Positions 60,027 to 64,000 of a DNA stretch of 64,000 nucleotides are shown here, one piece after another. A program made the position numbers and the translations under genes. The notes under the pieces were generated by a model. That model had not been told where the DNA came from. It searched no databases and saw only the letters and a list, made by a program, of their open reading frames with translations. The stretch spans positions 37,027 through 101,026 of the forward strand of contig CAZBLY010000001.1 in NCBI GenBank assembly GCA_964493265.1, written 5' to 3'. This DNA comes from DAOWHW01 sp964493265 (lineage in GTDB: Archaea > Nanobdellota > Nanobdellia > Pacearchaeales > UBA284). Numbering within the stretch: position 1 is the stretch's first letter; every line of letters begins with the position of its first letter.

Positions 60027-60797
60027 ATGCAAAAAATAGAAGAAATTGAAGAAAAGAAAGAAGAAAATTCTAATAGAGCGGTTAAAATTGAATTTACAAC
60101 ATCAGAAATTCCAGAAAGACCAATTATTATAGAAGGATTTCCTGGTTTTGGTTTTGTTTCCACCATAGCAACAGAATATTTAATTAAACATCTTGATGCC
60201 AAACCAATAGGCAGGATTGTAAGTGATAAACTTCTTCCAATAGCAGCAATAAATAAAAATGAGGTTATTTACCCTCTTGAAATTTTTTATGATAAAAAAA
60301 CTAATATAATGGTTGTTCAAGCAGTTACTCCTGTTGAAGGTTTGGAATGGAGACTTGCCGACGCCATTGTAAAATTAGCTAAACAAGTAAAAGCAAAAGA
60401 AATTATTGGTCTTGAAGGTGTTGCCTCACAAGAAGAAGTTCAAAAAGCAAAAGTTTTCTTTTATAGTAATAAAGAAGAAAAAAGAAAAGCTTTGTTAAAT
60501 ATAAAAATTAAACCCCTTAATGAAGGGATTATTATTGGAGTTACAGGTGCAATGTTAATGAAAGTAAAAGATGCTCTTTTTTCATGTTTTTTTGTTGAAA
60601 CGCATGCTGGATTGCCAGACAATAAAGGGGCATCAAAATTAATTGAAATTTTAAATAAATATCTAGGCCTTACTATAGATCCTAAACCCCTTCTAGAAAA
60701 AGCAAAAGAGGTAGAAACCAAACTCAAAGGTCTTCTTACAAGATTAGAACAAGCTAAAACAATAAAAGAAGAAAAGAAATTAAGATATATGGGTTAA
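60027..60797 (+). CDS. PAC2-family proteasome assembly chaperone-like protein
   Basis: A 256-residue protein with the PAC2 pattern: RPIIIEGFPGFGFVSTIATEYL, KLLPIAAINKNEVIYPLEIFYD, EGLEWRLADAIVKLA and a GATGA-like VTGAMLM near residue 175. The C terminus is a helix rich in Lys and Glu (ETKLKGLLTRLEQAKTIKEEKKLRYMG shown in part). The archaeal member PbaB can act as chaperone or proteasome-assembly factor. Opposite strand to the Arv cluster. Confidence 0.88.
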   Translation: MQKIEEIEEKKEENSNRAVKIEFTTSEIPERPIIIEGFPGFGFVSTIATEYLIKHLDAKPIGRIVSDKLLPIAAINKNEVIYPLEIFYDKKTNIMVVQAVTPVEGLEWRLADAIVKLAKQVKAKEIIGLEGVASQEEVQKAKVFFYSNKEEKRKALLNIKIKPLNEGIIIGVTGAMLMKVKDALFSCFFVETHAGLPDNKGASKLIEILNKYLGLTIDPKPLLEKAKEVETKLKGLLTRLEQAKTIKEEKKLRYMG

Positions 60798-60835
60798 TAA
60801 TAGTTAAAAATCAATCAAAAAAAAATCAATTAAAA

Positions 60836-61276
60836 TTATATATTTTCAATGTCTTTCTCTTCAATTTTCTCAGCTTTTTCTTTTAATTTTTCTATTTCTT
60901 TATCTGCTTTTTTATTTGATCTAATCTGAAAAGTTGAAGCAAGATCTATAATATACTTGCCTTCCTCTACTTTGTAAATTATTGGTTTTCTTTTAAATAA
61001 ACCAACAAGATCAATTTCAAATTTTCCTGGTTTTTCTATTCGAATGCTTTCAAGATCAAGGATAACTGGTTTTTCAATTTCAGGACCAACTACCTCCTCA
61101 ATATCTTTAGCAATCTCCTCCCTCTCATCCATAGTTAGCTTTTCAGTTTGTTCTTTTATATCTATATCCTTAGCTTTAAAAAAGAAAAAATAATGACTTC
61201 CACATTCACAGCCTTTTAGAATTGCGGGAGAGCCACTATCATAAATTCTTCCGCATTTAACACATTGATGGGGCAT
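60836..61276 (-). CDS. arvC: OapC/ArvC-family zinc-ribbon protein
   Basis: A 146-residue protein. The N-terminal zinc site is CVKC (5-8) with CEC (23-25), then an acidic helical linker (about 35-75) and a C-terminal RIEKPGKFEIDLVGLFKRKPIIY domain. This is the archaeal family found with an Era-like GTPase and a DUF2073 protein. In Haloferax the cluster is needed for extracellular vesicles. It is the last gene of that operon here. Confidence 0.85.
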   Translation of the reverse strand: MPHQCVKCGRIYDSGSPAILKGCECGSHYFFFFKAKDIDIKEQTEKLTMDEREEIAKDIEEVVGPEIEKPVILDLESIRIEKPGKFEIDLVGLFKRKPIIYKVEEGKYIIDLASTFQIRSNKKADKEIEKLKEKAEKIEEKDIENI

Positions 61277-61306
61277 TCTTGTTTTTATTTTTATTTTTTT
61301 TAGTTT

Positions 61307-61747
61307 TTATTTTCTTAAAAGGAGCTGTATCTTTGTTGGATCTTTTCTAATTTCTCTAACAATGGTGGCAGGCCCAATAACAGTAATTACATCCCTATTA
61401 CCAAACATTGTAGTTGCAACTCTTTCTTTAAAGGTAGTAAAAAAAGATAAAGCTTGAGATGATTGTGGTGAGAATGTTGTCAGCTCGATGCCTTTAAATT
61501 TCGAACTGCCTCTTTTTCCAATATATTTCATTGTTTCTTCAATAAGATCAGCTTCTTCTGAAGGAGCTAGTTTTCCTTGAATCAATAAAATCTTATTTTC
61601 TACAGCAAGATTTACTAGCATTTTAATTCTTTTAAAAGAACTAATATAGGCTATCTCTGCATAAGGAATAAATTGGATTGTTATTCCATTTTTTCTTCTT
61701 GTTCTTAATTTTGTTTTTGGTTTTATTCTTGATTTTCTTTTAACCAT
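61307..61747 (-). CDS. arvB: OapB/ArvB-family (DUF2073) protein
   Basis: A 146-residue protein with a very basic start and the DUF2073 core: ITIQFIPYAEIAYISSFKRI, LIEETMKYIGKRGSSKF and FGNRDVITVIGPATIVREI. It is always linked in archaea to the GTPase and the zinc-ribbon gene, as here. Its action is not known; partner of the vesicle GTPase is inferred from the cluster. Confidence 0.87.
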   Translation of the reverse strand: MVKRKSRIKPKTKLRTRRKNGITIQFIPYAEIAYISSFKRIKMLVNLAVENKILLIQGKLAPSEEADLIEETMKYIGKRGSSKFKGIELTTFSPQSSQALSFFTTFKERVATTMFGNRDVITVIGPATIVREIRKDPTKIQLLLRK

Positions 61748-61808
61748 TTTTCTTTTTTCTTTTTTTCGCTTTTTTATTTAGCTTTATTTTATTTTTTCTT
61801 ATTTTTTC

Positions 61809-62450
61809 TTATTTCACAAGACCAAAAAGATATTCATAAAATTCTTCCATATTTTTACCTTTTTTTGCTGATATTGGAACAACATCATATTCTGGAAATG
61901 CTGCCTCAATTTTCTTTATTTTCGCTCTAGCGCCTCTTAAATCCGTTTTATTAGCAACAATTAAAACAGGAATTTTTCTTGCAACAAGATTACCTATTAT
62001 GGTTATATTAACCTGGGTGTAGGGATTCTTTTTTGAATCAAGAACAATAATAACAGCATCCATATCATCAAGCCATTTAATAGATTCAATGACGCCTTTT
62101 GTAGCCTCTTTTGCTCTCTTTTTAGCTTCTCTAGTTTTTAAACCAAAATGTAAAAATTCTTCATAATCAATTTTCGTGGCTATTCCGGGGGTATCAACAA
62201 GTTTGAATGTCAATTTTTTTCCATTAAATTCTATTTCAACCTTCTCTTTAATTTGAACTTCTCTTGTTTCATGGGGAATTTTAGATACTGTCCCTATTTC
62301 TTCTCCAGTCCAATCTTTACAAATTCTATTAGCTAAAGTGGTTTTACCAGAATTTGGAGGGCCATAAAAACCCAATTTAACATGTTTCTTAGTAGCAAAC
62401 ATTCCATAAAATATTCTTTTAAAAAAATCTTTAATAAATCTTATTGGCAT
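61809..62450 (-). CDS. arvA: Small Era/Ras-like GTPase (OapA/ArvA family)
   Basis: A 213-residue GTPase. The G motifs are G1 GPPNSGKT (30-37), G3 DTPGIA and G4 NKTD, with SAK as G5. The N-terminal amphipathic stretch RFIKDFFKRIFYGMF (4-18) may sit on the membrane. It is the first gene of the three-gene operon. In haloarchaea ArvA drives vesicle budding, so it may act the same way in this organism. Confidence 0.9.
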   Translation of the reverse strand: MPIRFIKDFFKRIFYGMFATKKHVKLGFYGPPNSGKTTLANRICKDWTGEEIGTVSKIPHETREVQIKEKVEIEFNGKKLTFKLVDTPGIATKIDYEEFLHFGLKTREAKKRAKEATKGVIESIKWLDDMDAVIIVLDSKKNPYTQVNITIIGNLVARKIPVLIVANKTDLRGARAKIKKIEAAFPEYDVVPISAKKGKNMEEFYEYLFGLVK

Positions 62451-62554
62451 TCTTATTTTATTTTACCTATTTTTATAAAAAAAATAAATGCTTTAGCTAT
62501 ATAAACTTTATTGTTTCTGGGTATTATCGTCGGTATTATATTATTATTCTCTAA

Positions 62555-64000
62555 TTACCTTCTATATCCAAACCCTCTAAGAGATGAGGGTCTTGTTGGT
62601 CTGCCTCTTCCTCTAGATGTCGTTGGTTGTTTTTTCATTTTTTTGAAAGCATAATCTATCTGTTTTTTTGTCCATCCATTTCTTTGAAGTTGTTCTATTA
62701 TCTGTTGCTTTGACAATCCAGCAGCCTGGCTACTTGAAATAACAGAAATTAAATTATAAAGATCCCCCGAATTGCTAAATAATTTCTTTTTTCCTTTTCC
62801 TTTGCCTCTCCAAATCAACCATAATGCAATTGAAACCGCCAATATAAGAAGTAAAAATAAGATTATAGCTAAAAAATAAGGTGTTTTTTTGCCTGTTCCT
62901 GGAATTATTTCACCACCCCCTTCAACTTGTAATTCTGAAAGTGATGGAGAAGTATAAAAAACAAAATTTGAAAAGTCGTGTTTTCCAGGCAACGCAATAC
63001 TTATTACTTCTGAACTGCTTAAATCATAAAAAATAAAAGCTATTGCATCATCTAAATCACTTTGCTCATCTGCATCACTTGAAGTTCTAATATTATTATA
63101 ATTAATTCCAGAAGGCAGATGGAAAATAAAATAAGTTTGACTAGTATTGCCACTATTATAAGGGTCTAATCTTATATTTATTAAAGTAAAAACATCCTCT
63201 ATCCTATCATCATAAATCAGACTTTTGGTCTGGCCATTTATTCTTAAATTAATATTATCCTCTTGCCACAAAGCAATAGCATTCTGATACTGACTCTTTA
63301 AATCAGAATTATAACTTTTTTGAGTTATAGTTGAAATATAATCTGGTTTAATCTTCTCTAAATTTGTAATATAAGAAGAATCTAATAAAGTTATCGTATC
63401 ATTTATTGACAAAGGAATATTCAATAAATCAAGTTCAGTTTTAATATCAATAAGAGTTGATTGTGTTGCTGTCTCTATTTCAGATTCAAATTCATCAAGT
63501 TTTTCATTTACATCACTTACATTTATTAATATTAGGTCTTGATACCAAGAATCAAGTGCTTCATATTGATAAGTAAAACCATCAAGTCTTGCTCTTAAAT
63601 TATGGATAGTTATATTGAGAAGTTCTTTAGTTATATTGCTAGTAACAGAAAAACTTCTTGAGCCAATCAAATCTAAATCATCTTTAGCTTTAATAGTAAG
63701 AGTATAAGTCTTTATCTCACTATAAATGTGGGTTATTTTTGGCTCACTTGCTGTTTGTTCTCCTGTATTATCACCAAAATCCCAGATATATTCAACAATA
63801 TTTCTTCCAGCAGGAGCACTAGCCAAAACATTAAATTCAGTTGCTTTTCCAGGAATTACAATTGTTGGACTGACACTCTGTATTATTGGAACAGACTCAA
63901 CTTTAAAACTCTGGCTTTTTGATTTTATTCCAACCCTAGCAATAACGCTATAAGTTCCTGGTTGTTGAGGAACACTAATATTTAAAACAGAAAAATCCAT
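62555..64000 (-). CDS. PKD-domain surface protein, membrane-anchored (5' end outside window)
   Basis: The frame is open to the window edge, so the real start lies beyond. The visible part has one Ig-like strand set, a PKD domain (YIWDFGDNTGEQTASEP, then TLTIKAKDD), a mostly helical stalk (about 130-260), another sandwich region, one transmembrane helix (about 373-396) and a cytoplasmic tail with GLSKQQIIEQLQRNGWTKKQ, a short helical motif seen in many archaeal membrane proteins, ending in an Arg/Gly/Pro-rich end. Likely a surface or adhesion protein. Confidence 0.78.
   Translation of the reverse strand: MDFSVLNISVPQQPGTYSVIARVGIKSKSQSFKVESVPIIQSVSPTIVIPGKATEFNVLASAPAGRNIVEYIWDFGDNTGEQTASEPKITHIYSEIKTYTLTIKAKDDLDLIGSRSFSVTSNITKELLNITIHNLRARLDGFTYQYEALDSWYQDLILINVSDVNEKLDEFESEIETATQSTLIDIKTELDLLNIPLSINDTITLLDSSYITNLEKIKPDYISTITQKSYNSDLKSQYQNAIALWQEDNINLRINGQTKSLIYDDRIEDVFTLINIRLDPYNSGNTSQTYFIFHLPSGINYNNIRTSSDADEQSDLDDAIAFIFYDLSSSEVISIALPGKHDFSNFVFYTSPSLSELQVEGGGEIIPGTGKKTPYFLAIILFLLLILAVSIALWLIWRGKGKGKKKLFSNSGDLYNLISVISSSQAAGLSKQQIIEQLQRNGWTKKQIDYAFKKMKKQPTTSRGRGRPTRPSSLRGFGYRR

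Overview
This 64 kb window is a stretch of AT-rich archaeal chromosome. The information-processing genes are archaeal: aIF5B-type IF-2, aIF1A, aIF2-beta, EF-2 with the diphthamide loop, ribosomal proteins eL15, uL16/L10e, eS28, eL24, L7Ae and eL41, TFS, RpoL, thermosome, deoxyhypusine synthase, Kae1 and Nre. Promoters are TATA boxes about 25 bases upstream of start codons (often leaderless), and one tRNA carries an intron at the canonical position. Compact gene packing, many very small proteins and the base composition suggest a DPANN lineage (Woesearchaeota/Pacearchaeota-like). That placement is inference, because there is no rRNA here.

Layout. 1-9 kb: the end of a MEMO-family gene, a lipoprotein-like gene, IF-2, an encapsulin-type ferritin without a visible shell gene, a membrane-anchored MltB-like lytic transglycosylase domain, the repair protein Nre, a thioredoxin/thioredoxin reductase/glutamate dehydrogenase run, and an HTH regulator with no ordinary start codon. 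9-17 kb: eL15, a full-length DisA-type diadenylate cyclase next to a DHH-DHHA1 phosphoesterase, uL16/L10e and PEP synthase. 17-21 kb: deoxyhypusine synthase beside a PLP decarboxylase-fold protein, a divergent endonuclease V and a GC-rich structured locus. 21-28 kb: thermosome, TOPRIM protein, TFS, signal peptidase, Trm5-like methyltransferase, a Lon-like membrane protease and four tRNAs (Gly, intron-bearing Lys, Ile, Asn).

28-34 kb is a minus-strand translation block (Dim2-like KH, aIF1A, DUF424, aIF2-beta, EF-2, S7, an unknown 81-residue protein, S12). 34-40 kb: an AEP primase, small proteins, Kae1, a large secreted membrane-anchored protein, then L7Ae-eS28-eL24. 40-49 kb is a cell-surface block: pilus ATPase, two TadC/ArlJ-like membrane proteins, glycosyltransferases, an anchored thioredoxin-like protein and a PMT-like glycosyltransferase. 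49-60 kb: RpoL, eL41, a beta-barrel-like secreted protein, a THUMP protein, IleRS, a TrmB-type regulator with a palindrome in its leader, a tRNA methylthiotransferase and ArgRS. 60-64 kb: a PAC2 chaperone, a GTPase/DUF2073/zinc-ribbon trio matching the archaeal vesicle (Arv/Oap) cluster, and the end of a PKD-domain surface protein.

The less ordinary items are the lytic-transglycosylase-like protein, DisA with an altered RHR motif beside a possible phosphodiesterase, endonuclease V with two replaced metal ligands, the structured locus near 20.4 kb, a small membrane ORF split by an in-frame TAG, the extra gene in the str operon, a pair of matching promoter elements, and the beta-barrel-like protein. 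No CRISPR array, insertion sequence or rRNA gene was seen. No gene-free stretch exceeds about 300 bases.
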